The notes under the pieces were generated by a model. The model worked only from the letters and a program-made list of their open reading frames with translations, ran no database searches and was not told where the DNA came from. Positions 1-9,294 of a DNA stretch of 64,000 nucleotides are shown here, in pieces. The DNA comes from Sphingobacteriaceae bacterium DW12 (GTDB lineage Bacteria; Bacteroidota; Bacteroidia; Sphingobacteriales; Sphingobacteriaceae). Position 1 is the first letter of the stretch; every line of letters begins with the position of its first letter. The stretch lies in NCBI GenBank assembly GCA_000783305.1, contig JROE01000004.1, forward strand, positions 372,001-436,000, given 5' to 3'. Both the position numbers and the translations under genes were made by a program.

Positions 1-1
1 T

Positions 2-1366
2 ATATTGCATCCAACCGTCACAGCATACCTTAAAACAGATAATAAGCGTAAAGCAAGGGAGACGGCACAGCTCGCAAACCAAATCGGCGAAGAGTTAAAA
101 AGACAAGATAGTGTATCGAGACAAATACTGCTCAATACCGACCTATTTCTGATCAGCATACCGATTGCTATGGCCGTACACGAAAAAGACAACCTGGAGG
201 TAGGGGCCTTATTGAAAAAACTAGAAGGATTAAAAACGACGTATAAAGATATAAATACCATCTATGTGGACGGCAACCTTTTTAAGTGGCGGCTACACTA
301 TTTCTTGCAGACTCGAAACGCAGATAGCTTAAGCTTTTACATCAAAGAGATGGAAAAATATCCTACGTCCAGCAATAAGCAAAAAGCCCATATCGCAGCA
401 TATAAAGGGGATGTACAAGCGATAATGGGCAATTATAAAGAATCTTATGATCTACTCCACGAGGCCATCACGCTTTATCAACAATCGGAGGCTGACGTGA
501 CCGTCGAAATGGATACGCTACTCTATGCCCATACAGAGGCCGAGCATAATCAAATAGCACTGGAAAAGGCAGAGAAGGTGAAACAGCAACGGACCATTTG
601 GCTGATCGGTATTTCTGGCTTAGCGGTGACCATCATACTCGGCATATACTTGCTCATGCAAAAAAGGAACAAAAAAGCCCAACAAATCATCTACGCGCTC
701 AATGACACCGCAAATATACAAATTGCGCTTATGGAAGAGGCTCGTGACCAAGCGAAGCGCGATGAACAACACCGGCTGTCTCGTGAGCTACATGATGGTC
801 TTTCGGGCACCCTAGCCAGCCTAAAGAACCGATTGGAAATTCAAATCAATTCATTAGACGGAGACTTCCAAGAGGATCTACAACAACTAAAACAGATGAC
901 CGAACAAGTGTATGCGGAAGTGCGAGGGCGCAGTCATACGTTGTATGATAAGGCTAACACGGTTGACGAGAATCGCTTCAGACAGCATATAATCGATCTT
1001 GCACAAGCTGCATTCCCAAATGCAGTCTACGCTTATGACGTTATCATTGACGAGGATGCGCTAGATGGAACATCATTCGAATTTCGGAGTCACCTAATCC
1101 GCATCGTGCAGGAGAGCTTTGCGAATATACTGAAACATGCCAAAGCTACAGCGGTATCTATACTCATGTACCACGAACAGACAGATTTGATCCTTGAAGT
1201 CCAAGATAATGGTGAAGGAATGAAAAAAGCACAAAAAAGAGGATTAGGGCTCCAGAGTATGTTTACTAGAATTAAAGAAATGGATGGTAAGCTGGAGATA
1301 AAATCATCTGAAGAGGGGACATTGATCACCTGCATATTTCCTATCGATAGGGAAAGTAATGTTTAA
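2..1366 (+). CDS. Sensor histidine kinase (HisKA_3/HATPase), 5'-truncated
   Basis: This is the C-terminal part of a two-component sensor kinase. The reading frame is open to the left edge, so the true start lies outside the window. In the visible 453 residues, about 1-190 are helical and TPR-like (sensor side). One membrane helix lies at about 198-218. A coiled linker leads to a HisKA_3 dimerisation/phosphoacceptor motif RELHDG with His263. A HATPase_c domain follows, with the N-box near 365 (QESFANILKHA), a DNGEGM box and a GLGLQSM box. This is the NarL/LuxR-partnered kinase type common in Bacteroidota. The cognate response regulator is not visible downstream and may lie upstream. A 19-bp imperfect hairpin follows the stop codon. 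The family call is firm; the signal is unknown. Confidence 0.88.
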   Translation: MLHPTVTAYLKTDNKRKARETAQLANQIGEELKRQDSVSRQILLNTDLFLISIPIAMAVHEKDNLEVGALLKKLEGLKTTYKDINTIYVDGNLFKWRLHYFLQTRNADSLSFYIKEMEKYPTSSNKQKAHIAAYKGDVQAIMGNYKESYDLLHEAITLYQQSEADVTVEMDTLLYAHTEAEHNQIALEKAEKVKQQRTIWLIGISGLAVTIILGIYLLMQKRNKKAQQIIYALNDTANIQIALMEEARDQAKRDEQHRLSRELHDGLSGTLASLKNRLEIQINSLDGDFQEDLQQLKQMTEQVYAEVRGRSHTLYDKANTVDENRFRQHIIDLAQAAFPNAVYAYDVIIDEDALDGTSFEFRSHLIRIVQESFANILKHAKATAVSILMYHEQTDLILEVQDNGEGMKKAQKRGLGLQSMFTRIKEMDGKLEIKSSEEGTLITCIFPIDRESNV

Positions 1367-1383
1367 ATAAAAATCTGTACAAC

Positions 1384-1438
1384 AAGGGGTATCACCTAAA
1401 TTGAAAATAAGCAATTTATAATTTAAGTGCTATCCCTT
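1384..1438. terminator. Imperfect inverted repeat between convergent genes
   Basis: The arms at 1384-1402 and 1420-1438 pair at 16 of 19 positions around a 17-nt loop. The repeat lies between the stop of the histidine kinase gene and the stop of the small minus-strand gene at 1469. It is a plausible bidirectional terminator, although the T-tract is weak. Confidence 0.5.
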
Positions 1439-1468
1439 ATCCATCTTTTAGCCACTTTTTGGCTAGAG

Positions 1469-1774
1469 TTATCTATCCTCATCCAAAATAACTTGGGGGT
1501 TATAGAACTCTCCATAGTATTTTTCTATCAAGCCAACAACTCTTTTCCTTTCATCGATGCTCATGACTTCATCAGTATTGTACCATTTTTTGATAGACCT
1601 ACTATAAATAATACCATGCGCTTCATCAATAGTACAAATCAACCCCTTTCCATTTTCTATAAAAAGAAGGTCATCTCCCTTTCCTAAAATACGAATCACG
1701 TACTGATTACCTGTCTTATCTTTAGCAAAATTTAAGTTTTCTATCGTCGACAGTCCACTAAAATAACAATCCAT
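1469..1774 (-). CDS. Small hypothetical protein (101 aa)
   Basis: This short acidic protein has no signal peptide, no membrane segment and no motif I recognise. It has a plausible alternating strand/helix pattern and a charged C-terminal helix (residues about 70-90) ending in DEDR. It starts with ATG and faces the histidine kinase gene convergently. Size and style recall the orphan immunity or unknown proteins common in Bacteroidota accessory DNA, but nothing in the sequence proves that role. The overlapping plus-strand frame is AT-rich and looks like a shadow. The gene lies in a degraded stretch next to a pseudogene, so it may itself be a remnant of something longer. Confidence 0.5.
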   Translation of the reverse strand: MDCYFSGLSTIENLNFAKDKTGNQYVIRILGKGDDLLFIENGKGLICTIDEAHGIIYSRSIKKWYNTDEVMSIDERKRVVGLIEKYYGEFYNPQVILDEDR

Positions 1775-2085
1775 TGGTTTTCCAGTTAAATGTTGAACAT
1801 CGGGCTCTTATCACAGCGAAAACGTTGTCCGCCAACCATCCCTAGGTTGTTGATCTAGACCAAGCCAGATTGATCAAAGTTTTCTGATTTTAATTTTTCT
1901 AAAAAAACGCTGTGTCTCACTGGATATATGTCCAGCTTTAGATTGATGTGCCTTGTTTTTCAAATATTATGCATAACATATCCAAAATTTTCGATTCCGG
2001 ATATTTTTATTCCAGTGCAAATGATATTCTTTTTTGTCAAAAAATCCACACCTCGCGGATCAAATAGCAAAAACATGCTACCATC
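1775..2085. other. AT-rich intergenic DNA without a recognisable gene
   Basis: There is no open frame of useful length, no strong hairpin and no RNA gene that I can see. Together with the broken NTF2-like remnant that follows, it looks like decayed accessory DNA. Confidence 0.4.
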
Positions 2086-2350
2086 TAGGTATTGAATCCC
2101 ATATAAATGCAACAAATGGTCTTTCAAAAATCCCTGCTACGCCATATCTTTTTGTTGCTAAAAATGTACATGACCGAAAATGGAGATTTAGTAAGCGCAT
2201 CTATCCATTTTAAGGTCGAGAAGGGGGAGCGAACGCTTGCCATGAAAGGGATCGACCTGTTGAGAATGGAAAATAAACGAAGTGTGGCTATTCTCTGAAA
2301 ACATCGAAGAAGAAGATGATTTTTGGAATAGTGTCGCTGTTGATGAGTGA
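2086..2350 (+). pseudogene. Frameshifted NTF2/SnoaL-like remnant
   Basis: Three successive plus-strand frames join into one protein-like string. PYLFVAKNVH is read in one frame near 2120-2170. MTENGDLVSASIHFKVEKG follows in the next frame near 2160-2230. WKINEVWLFSENIEEEDDFW is in a third frame near 2268-2330, ending at the stop at 2348-2350. This matches the C-terminal half of SnoaL/NTF2-like proteins, whose last strand usually reads 'dGKI.EvWlFsed'. At least two frameshifts are needed and the N-terminal half is missing. The family assignment is from pattern memory. The intact 63-residue frame inside it is therefore not a separate gene. Confidence 0.5.
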
Positions 2351-2380
2351 CCACTACAGCGTGCTGAGCGGCTAAAAAAC

Positions 2381-2411
2381 ACCCCCAAGAAGCTAAATCC
2401 TTCTTGGGGGT
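2381..2411 (-). terminator. Rho-independent terminator of locus A
   Basis: A perfect 12-bp stem (ACCCCCAAGAAG at 2381-2392 with its complement at 2400-2411) has a 7-nt loop. Read on the minus strand it is followed by GTTTTTT. It lies 33 nt after the stop of the SusD gene and ends the locus A transcript. Confidence 0.85.
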
Positions 2412-2443
2412 AGGTGGGTTGCTTAGCTGACGCTAGGAATACC

Positions 2444-3964
2444 TTATTTCAATATCCACATGAGCTTGTTGATGTCATCCACGCCGTCATATTGTCGGGC
2501 GACGGCAGCATCTACATTTTCCGTGTTGTAATTAAACTCGCTGGACGGATATTTCCAACGGACTGGAATCCTATCGGGGGCCTCGGAATTGAGACTGCTT
2601 GCTGAATTGATCTTCCACTTAGGATATCCGGTGCGACGATAGTCATAGTAGGTATAGAATTCCGACTGTAGAAAGCTCGCCAAATACTTCTGGGTAATGA
2701 TGGCTTCGATACGTGCTTCGGGAGCAACAGGGAATGCTGTACCTAATCCCGTAACATAGGTGGAAATATAAGTGGCGTCCAAAGGCATATTATGATGAAA
2801 CTGGGCTGCATTGGGTGTATTATCATAAATAAATTTCATCGAAGCCTCAACTCCTTTTTTATACCAATCTACGGCTGCATCGGCTATCCAACCCCTAGTA
2901 GCAGCTTCGGCGACAATAAAGCAGAGCTGCGAATAGGACAGTTGCTGCGTAGGCTCGCCAGTGGCTATCTCGGTGTAGCGATCATTGAGCTTGGAGTAGT
3001 CTCGGGTACTTTTGATGGCTGTGATATTGTCATAAACCAACGATGGATCGATACCTACATAAGCGCCAAACTCCTGTTGTGACATCCCCCCTTCTAGCTT
3101 GACCGGAGAAGGTGCTGCATAATAGAACAATCGCCGATCTTGCAAGGTCTTTAACCTGTCGATGATCTCGGTGGACATGATGGGATAGATCGTAAAGTTA
3201 TTACCGACCTTATAAAAAGGATACATCTGCCCACTTTTATCCGAACGAATCAGCTGGTAATTGTCGGCATTGGACGTAAAAATGGGCTTATTGGCGAGGA
3301 TTTGTTGAAACTTGCTTTTGATCTGCAGGTCGCTGTCGCTTTCTTTTTTGCTCAGCTGAATCAACACATGTAGCGCAAAGCTGTTGACCAACTTGCGCCA
3401 TTTTACAGGATCACCACCGTACATAGGGTCCCCGGCAAACTTCTCTCCTTCTGCAAATAATTGGTCTGCTCGCTCCAATTCGGCCAAAACACCGATAAAT
3501 ACATCTTTTTGGGTATCGTACTTAGGAAAGTAATTTTTATCCGTCTCACCCTTTAAGGCATCTTGATAGGGGATATCGCCCAAATCCATAGTGGATTCGA
3601 AGAATTTGACCGCCCGGGCAAAGTACATCAACCCATCGTACGATTTCGCTAACTTCTCGGTGCCTGCGAATTGCGCCATAAAGTGAGCGTCATTGATAGA
3701 AGTAAAGCTTAACCCTGTCGATCCAAAGCCATTATACTGGTAAGACTCGACAAACTCCGTCCATACGATATTCTTATTGAGCATATAGGGTTGCAAGAAT
3801 CCCTTTTGTGTGGGTTGATTGGCGATATTAATAATGATGCGCGTGGCAATCATGGCCGAGGTCACCTTTTCGGGTGCCTCTGGATTGGTATTGACTTCGT
3901 CAAATTTGGAACAGGATGAACCTGCTATCACGAGTCCAAATAAGATATATTTTAATTTTTTCAT
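2444..3964 (-). CDS. SusD-like glycan-binding lipoprotein (SusD-like_2 type), locus A
   Basis: This outer-membrane lipoprotein should cap the SusC pore and bind incoming oligosaccharide. It has a lipoprotein signal peptide with lipobox GSSC (Cys18), followed by KFDEVNTNPEAP. The 'NTNP' start and the helical architecture fit the SusD-like_2 (PF12771) branch rather than classic SusD. At 506 residues the length is normal. It follows SusC after a 122-nt gap and is the last gene of the locus. No hydrolase accompanies it, so the substrate cannot be inferred from context. Confidence 0.9.
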   Translation of the reverse strand: MKKLKYILFGLVIAGSSCSKFDEVNTNPEAPEKVTSAMIATRIIINIANQPTQKGFLQPYMLNKNIVWTEFVESYQYNGFGSTGLSFTSINDAHFMAQFAGTEKLAKSYDGLMYFARAVKFFESTMDLGDIPYQDALKGETDKNYFPKYDTQKDVFIGVLAELERADQLFAEGEKFAGDPMYGGDPVKWRKLVNSFALHVLIQLSKKESDSDLQIKSKFQQILANKPIFTSNADNYQLIRSDKSGQMYPFYKVGNNFTIYPIMSTEIIDRLKTLQDRRLFYYAAPSPVKLEGGMSQQEFGAYVGIDPSLVYDNITAIKSTRDYSKLNDRYTEIATGEPTQQLSYSQLCFIVAEAATRGWIADAAVDWYKKGVEASMKFIYDNTPNAAQFHHNMPLDATYISTYVTGLGTAFPVAPEARIEAIITQKYLASFLQSEFYTYYDYRRTGYPKWKINSASSLNSEAPDRIPVRWKYPSSEFNYNTENVDAAVARQYDGVDDINKLMWILK

Positions 3965-4086
3965 CTGTGTATTGCTTTTGTCAATTGTTGATCAGATCTC
4001 GAGTACAGAATAATTAACAGGTGCTAAGCATTCTTGACATCGTGACGTTTCTATTTTATATCTGTGATTAAAATCTCTCCGGTACG

Positions 4087-7000
4087 TTAAAAACTAACAT
4101 TCAGGTTGAAACCAATGTAGCGCATCGAAGGTGAATTCAGGTCCTCTGATCCTGTATCTGGATCGGAAAAGCGATACTCCTTCGTCCACAAAAATAGATT
4201 CTGACCGGTCACCCCCACACTCGCTCGCTTGGCTTTGAATTTGGCGGCGACCTCGGCTGGGAGATAGTAACTCAGAGACACTTCCCTCAACTTGATAAAT
4301 GTCTCATCCCAAATGTTGCGCGTACCTGAATAGGCTCTTTTCCAGTACGACTCATAGGAGACTGTCTGATCGTTGGGCGCAAACTCACGGGTATCGGTCA
4401 GGATCTGCCCATACTTATCGTAGGTCACATTGCCAGACACGATCTTCACCCCTTGGCCGATAAACGTTTTATTGCCATTGACTACTTCTTCATATCTTTC
4501 GGGCGAATCTGAATCTGGATGGGCCCCTGTCTGCCACAGGCGCGCATTCATATTGGAATAAGAGAGACCTTTGACACGCCCATCGAGACTGAATGATAAG
4601 CTAAAATCATGGTAACGCAGGGTATTGGTCAATCCCCAAATCCATTTGGGGGCCGTATAGCCGATTCTTCTCGCCTCGTGAACGGCACTGATAGGCATTC
4701 CAGAAGCATTGTGTACAATCTGTCCATCAGGCGTGCGCTCCCAATCACGCGTGACATAATGGTCGGTACGCTCGCCAACCTTGACATACAGGGCATCTGC
4801 CGAATACTCGGGATCTAACTTGTGGTAGTACTTGAGATTTTGGGAAAGATTACCCAATATATCCCACTGAAATTTTTCTTGCTTTATAGGTGTGCCTCCT
4901 ATCGTGATTTCATGGCCTTTGGTCATGGTCTCCTCTTTGGTATTGATCAATCGCGAAGTGAAACCGGTAGCTCCTGATATGGTCGCCGAAGTAATTGCAT
5001 TATGCTCTCTTCGGTAATAGCGGGTATAGTCCCCATATAATCTGTTGTTCAAAACGGAGAAATCTACACCAATCTCGGTCAGGTCACGCTGTGTCGCGGA
5101 TACTGAAAAATCCTTAATCGAATTAGAGTAAGAGCCAGTAGACATCCCATCCCATACATTGGCCGTCACAGCAAAAGTTTGATTGATTTCATACGGATCC
5201 AATATCTGCTTGGTCACGGCCTGCGAACCTCTAACCTTCAACATATTGAGCCACTGCGGCTTGTCAAATAAATCGGATACCATCACACTTCCTGATATAG
5301 ACGGATAGAAGTAAGAGCGATGCTCCTCAGGCAGGGTCGATGACCAATCATTACGCCCGGTAGCTTCTACGAAAATGATGTTTCGCCAGGACACCGATAG
5401 TCTCCCATACATGCTGTTGGTCATTTCCTTGACCTTACCCTCTACAGAAGAAACCGGCCCGACCGAATTGCGAAGTGAATAAAATCCGGGGATGGCTAGA
5501 CCATTGACCGTAGAGGCCGTCAAAGTATTGTCCCGACGGTAGAATATAGCACCTCCCAATAACCCATCAATACCAAAGTCACCAAAGGTCTTCTTCGCTG
5601 TAAAAATCAAATCATTGTTGGTCGAAAAGCCATCCTGCTTGCGTGTCCAATATTTCCCTCTGTTGTCATATCCTGAAAACCCACCTCTAGTACCGTATAT
5701 ACCCATTGGATTGGTCTGCTCTTGTGTATTTCCGTAATAGTCGTATCCAGAGCGTAATACCAATTTGCCCCAATCGGTCAGTTGATAATTAAGGGTGATG
5801 GCCGCATTCATCTTATTGATCAACTCGGCACTGATTTTTTCATATGCTGATAGATAAGGATTGTCATACCACGCATTGTAGTTCCAATTTTGCTTTTCAT
5901 CCTTGATTATCCAATAGTCTTTATATTGGGTCAAATCGTATTCAGGCCCTGTCCACACTAAGATATTGTAAATATATCCTTGCGCATTGTATCCCGCTCC
6001 AAAATCATTGGGCGTATTGCGACGGTTGTACCCGAATCGACTTTCCAAATTAAGCTTGTCGGTAATCTTGGTCTCACCCGATACCGATATATTGGTCATG
6101 TTCAATTTGGTATTGGGATATTGCCCTTTATTGTACACATGACTGATGGAGGTGGTAATACTTCCATTCTCTCCTTGGTTGGTAAAGCTTACGCTATTGT
6201 TGCTGATAAAGCCGGGCTCCAGGAAATTTTGAAAATTATTCTTACCCTTAGACACCAATTCGCTCTCTTCAAGCTGCTTGGTAAAGGGATTCCACTGTTT
6301 GTATCGACGGCCGATATCCAGCTTATCGCCCCATACCTCGTCATCGGTATTAAACTTGCCGCTGTATCCCGCTGAGTAAGAACTCTGTACGGTGGGCAGG
6401 GCTAAATAGCCTGAGAAGAACATATTGTTTGAACTCACGGATATCTCCGTCCCTTTGCTCTGCAACCCTTTCTTGGTACTCACCATGATGGCGCCCCCGA
6501 CACCACGCGCTCCGTAGAGTGCTGTGGCTGTAGCTCCCTTCAAGACGTTGATATTCTCGATATTGTCAACGGGTATATCCCTTAGGTTCATATTTTCGTA
6601 CAGCACCCCATCAATGACCAATATAGGATCCATACCCCTCAAGGTGATAGTGGGCATCTTATTGAATTCGGTACTGTTGAAGACTCGTAGACCAGAAATA
6701 CGCCCTGTGAGTGTAGTCCCCACATCTACTCCTTTCACCCGCTGCAGTTCTTCGCCTTTGATCTCCTGCACAGCATAGCCTAGAGCCCGTTTCTCACGTT
6801 TGATACCCAAGGCCGTTACCACCACTTCCTGTAGCTCTTCGGATGATTTGGCCAACTCTATGTGTGCTGCCTGGCTCGCCGGTATCTCAATCGTGTGGTA
6901 ACCTAAGGAAGACACCACCAAGATGGCGTCAGTCCCTACATCCTCCAGTGCAAATGCGCCATTGCTGTCAGTGGTAGTAGCTTTGTCCGTCCCCTTGACC

Positions 7001-7431
7001 CGAATCGTGACCCCAGCGACCTTGGCTTTACTTTCTTGATCGACCACTTCTCCCCGAATGGTGTTTTGAACATGGGCAATCTCCACTCGCGATGTCTCCC
7101 TGACTGCCACATTCTTAGGCTCGCCTTTCTTGGACAGGACAAATAACATCTTATCGACTTGACTCACTTCCAGTTTGTCATAGGATATGTCCTTCACGAA
7201 TGCGCTCAGATTCTCCTTTTTGAGGTTATCCAAATTGGCATCGTCTTTTATCTTCAGATGGGCGATACCTGTATCGTACCCAAATCGGATATTGAGCCTC
7301 TTTTCAATCTTGGCAATCACGCTCCCTATTTCGCGATTTTGCTGGGGGTCGGCAGCATGTACTTGTGGCATGCAGAGCTGCAAGCACAAGACGCTACCCA
7401 TAAGTTTAAGATAGTAATTGGTTTTTTTCAT
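4087..7431 (-). CDS. SusC/RagA TonB-linked outer-membrane transporter with STN domain, locus A
   Basis: This 1114-residue TonB-dependent importer has a signal peptide ending near VHA. An STN (secretin/TonB short N-terminal) domain covers about residues 30-105 and signals to FecR. A carboxypeptidase-regulatory-like domain (about 125-200) follows, then a TonB-box-like stretch EEVVVTALGIKR. The plug spans about 210-340, with LYGARGVGGAIMVSTKKG, and is followed by a long beta-barrel ending in aromatic NLNVSF. It starts 7 nt after the FecR stop, much closer than in the other loci. The ALGIKR motif places it with the SusC of locus B, apart from the VVVG-type proteins of loci C to E. Confidence 0.94.
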   Translation of the reverse strand: MKKTNYYLKLMGSVLCLQLCMPQVHAADPQQNREIGSVIAKIEKRLNIRFGYDTGIAHLKIKDDANLDNLKKENLSAFVKDISYDKLEVSQVDKMLFVLSKKGEPKNVAVRETSRVEIAHVQNTIRGEVVDQESKAKVAGVTIRVKGTDKATTTDSNGAFALEDVGTDAILVVSSLGYHTIEIPASQAAHIELAKSSEELQEVVVTALGIKREKRALGYAVQEIKGEELQRVKGVDVGTTLTGRISGLRVFNSTEFNKMPTITLRGMDPILVIDGVLYENMNLRDIPVDNIENINVLKGATATALYGARGVGGAIMVSTKKGLQSKGTEISVSSNNMFFSGYLALPTVQSSYSAGYSGKFNTDDEVWGDKLDIGRRYKQWNPFTKQLEESELVSKGKNNFQNFLEPGFISNNSVSFTNQGENGSITTSISHVYNKGQYPNTKLNMTNISVSGETKITDKLNLESRFGYNRRNTPNDFGAGYNAQGYIYNILVWTGPEYDLTQYKDYWIIKDEKQNWNYNAWYDNPYLSAYEKISAELINKMNAAITLNYQLTDWGKLVLRSGYDYYGNTQEQTNPMGIYGTRGGFSGYDNRGKYWTRKQDGFSTNNDLIFTAKKTFGDFGIDGLLGGAIFYRRDNTLTASTVNGLAIPGFYSLRNSVGPVSSVEGKVKEMTNSMYGRLSVSWRNIIFVEATGRNDWSSTLPEEHRSYFYPSISGSVMVSDLFDKPQWLNMLKVRGSQAVTKQILDPYEINQTFAVTANVWDGMSTGSYSNSIKDFSVSATQRDLTEIGVDFSVLNNRLYGDYTRYYRREHNAITSATISGATGFTSRLINTKEETMTKGHEITIGGTPIKQEKFQWDILGNLSQNLKYYHKLDPEYSADALYVKVGERTDHYVTRDWERTPDGQIVHNASGMPISAVHEARRIGYTAPKWIWGLTNTLRYHDFSLSFSLDGRVKGLSYSNMNARLWQTGAHPDSDSPERYEEVVNGNKTFIGQGVKIVSGNVTYDKYGQILTDTREFAPNDQTVSYESYWKRAYSGTRNIWDETFIKLREVSLSYYLPAEVAAKFKAKRASVGVTGQNLFLWTKEYRFSDPDTGSEDLNSPSMRYIGFNLNVSF

Positions 7432-7438
7432 ATGAATT

Positions 7439-8365
7439 TTATTTGGTTATTATGGTATAGTTATAGGCTGTATTGAGCAGTTTGATGGTCTTGTCTAAAT
7501 CCTGCTGGGGCAAGTAGCCGGAAAAGCGATGGTCACTATATCGACTATCTAATCGGATAGATTGGTCGGGATGGTTTTCGTTCAATTCATTGACAATATT
7601 GGAAAGAGGAACTGCTGTAAAGTATATCAAATTGTATTTCCAGGCTGAATGTGCTGCCGTGTCCACCTGCGCAATCCGGAATTGCTGGTGCCGATCGTCA
7701 AAATCAACCCGCTCACCAGGACGTACCGAGGCTTTGAGTGGCCCTCGACTCACCTCTACGGCTCCCGTATTGAGCACTAATACGCCTTGTGCCTTATTTA
7801 ATTTGAGATTGAATTGGGTGCCGAGTACCTTCACATTAAAATGGTGCTCATCGACCACGACAAAGGGTTTCGATTTATTTTTGGATACGGTAAAGAAGGC
7901 TTCGCCTACTAAGCGAACACTACGGATGGTGTCGCGCTTGAAATCGGAGAGCACTTGTAGCGTACTGCCCTGTTTGAGTAATACTGTACTGTGATCCTCG
8001 AGTAGGATCTCCTTTATAAAGCTTGTATTATTGGTATATAATGTAGGGGGAGCATCTCGTCCCCACAAAAAATAAGCGGATAACATTATCAATAGGACCA
8101 CAGCAGCAGCAACGGACCGCCACCATAGGGGTATGGATGCTGACTTGGTCTTATATGCTGTACCTATGACAGCTGCATAAATGGCTTCAGAGGTAGGGGC
8201 ATCCATGCAGATGTCCTCTTCGACCAGGTTGAGGACTTCTTCAAAATCCAGCAATTCGTCCTCGGGTGCATGTACAAGTAGCTCTCTCAGTATCTGACGT
8301 TCAGACGCTGATGCCACTCCCGTCACATATTTGTGGTGTAAGGCTTTGGTGTGTTCTGTTTTCAT
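7439..8365 (-). CDS. FecR-type anti-sigma factor, locus A
   Basis: This membrane anti-sigma regulator should hold the adjacent ECF sigma factor until SusC signals. The N-terminal cytoplasmic part (about 1-80) is followed by one membrane helix near 82-102. A periplasmic FecR domain follows, with the typical GEAFFTVSKNKSKPFVV and VKVLGTQFNLK blocks and a C-terminal STN-interacting domain. At 308 residues it is about 70-100 residues shorter than the other FecR proteins here. It lacks the GG.Y.v.LsDGT.VWLNA block they carry. It lies 58 nt downstream of the sigma gene and 7 nt before susC, so it is co-transcribed. Confidence 0.9.
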   Translation of the reverse strand: MKTEHTKALHHKYVTGVASASERQILRELLVHAPEDELLDFEEVLNLVEEDICMDAPTSEAIYAAVIGTAYKTKSASIPLWWRSVAAAVVLLIMLSAYFLWGRDAPPTLYTNNTSFIKEILLEDHSTVLLKQGSTLQVLSDFKRDTIRSVRLVGEAFFTVSKNKSKPFVVVDEHHFNVKVLGTQFNLKLNKAQGVLVLNTGAVEVSRGPLKASVRPGERVDFDDRHQQFRIAQVDTAAHSAWKYNLIYFTAVPLSNIVNELNENHPDQSIRLDSRYSDHRFSGYLPQQDLDKTIKLLNTAYNYTIITK

Positions 8366-8423
8366 CTTTTAGGGCACTCTTATATAGATATACGGGCCAA
8401 GATGACAGAAAGACGATTGGGGG

Positions 8424-8993
8424 TTATAAAATTCTTAAAAAAATTAAGACAGCTAGTGATACATCAAAATGGGCCAGGACAAAGGTACGTACAGACTTAT
8501 TGGCTTTTACTAATTGATCGCGTACTGTATTGACTGAAATGCCTAGCTGATCTGCTATTTCGGTATTGGTCAGATACTCCACCTTACTCAATAGGAATAT
8601 ACGTTGGCGCTCGGTAGGCAATTGTTGTATCGCATCTTGATAGACTTTTTCCAAGTCCTTGAAGGCAAGACTCTCATCGGTGGAGTTGTCCACTTGCGGG
8701 GGACGCGCACCTTCAAGAATGGCATATGTGCCCTTGACTTGGATTTTGCGCAACTCGTCAAAGACGGCATTTCTAGCGGCCGTGTAAAGATAGGCTTTGA
8801 TATTCTGCGTATGGTCAAGCTCATCAAAGCGTACCCATATCTTAGCGAATACCTCTTGTACGATATCGAGGGCAAGATCCTCTTCTTTTAGGTGCATCCA
8901 TGCGTACTTGTACACCTTGTCTTTATAGTCCAAATAAAATTCCCTGAACAGGTCAGTCCTTTCTTTTCCAATATGTTGACCTTTCAATTTCAT
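8424..8993 (-). CDS. ECF sigma-70 factor, locus A
   Basis: This is an extracytoplasmic-function sigma factor of 189 residues. Region 2 is at about 20-85 (ALDIVQEVFAKIWVR, then IKAYLYTAARN). Region 4 is at about 120-170, with helix-turn-helix YLTNTEIADQLGISVNTVRD. The C-terminus adds a hydrophobic tail (VSLAVLIFLRIL) beyond region 4, a feature shared by all four sigma factors in the window. It is the first gene of locus A and should drive the FecR-SusC-SusD genes behind it. Confidence 0.93.
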   Translation of the reverse strand: MKLKGQHIGKERTDLFREFYLDYKDKVYKYAWMHLKEEDLALDIVQEVFAKIWVRFDELDHTQNIKAYLYTAARNAVFDELRKIQVKGTYAILEGARPPQVDNSTDESLAFKDLEKVYQDAIQQLPTERQRIFLLSKVEYLTNTEIADQLGISVNTVRDQLVKANKSVRTFVLAHFDVSLAVLIFLRIL

Positions 8994-9258
8994 GTGTTTA
9001 TAATTTGACCTATGAAGTCATCCGCCAGACAGCACATCCAAAGAACATTTAGGGGTGTTGATCGGCTTATCTCTGGAGGATATTTCATTATTTTTTATTT
9101 TGCTTCTATGCACAATGTTAGATACATTTTGACAGAAATAAAAATACAAGATATTAAATTAATATTAAGTATCCAGTGACGAAATAAGGAGTGACTAGTA
9201 GTGACCAGTGACGGAGGGGAGACAGGTGAGATGGGATGGCTATAAGCCGGAGGCAAAA
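8994..9258. other. Upstream region of the locus A sigma gene
   Basis: No coding frame was found. The stretch must contain the minus-strand promoter of locus A. I could not identify a convincing TTTG / TAnnTTTG Bacteroidota promoter pair. Confidence 0.35.
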
Positions 9259-9290
9259 AAAAAGTAGCGAGTGATTGCTCGCTACTTTTT
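9259..9290 (-). terminator. Terminator of locus B (bidirectional-looking)
   Basis: The stem AAAAAGTAGCGAG (9259-9271) pairs perfectly with 9278-9290 around a 6-nt loop. It is flanked by A and T tracts on both sides. It lies 4 nt after the stop of the LamG-protein gene at 9295, so it ends locus B on the minus strand. Confidence 0.85.
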
Positions 9291-9294
9291 CTAT

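Noticed and set aside
1800-1960. Possible transposase remnant on the minus strand
   Set aside because: Only a short, interrupted protein-like string is visible, with no terminal inverted repeats or target duplication.
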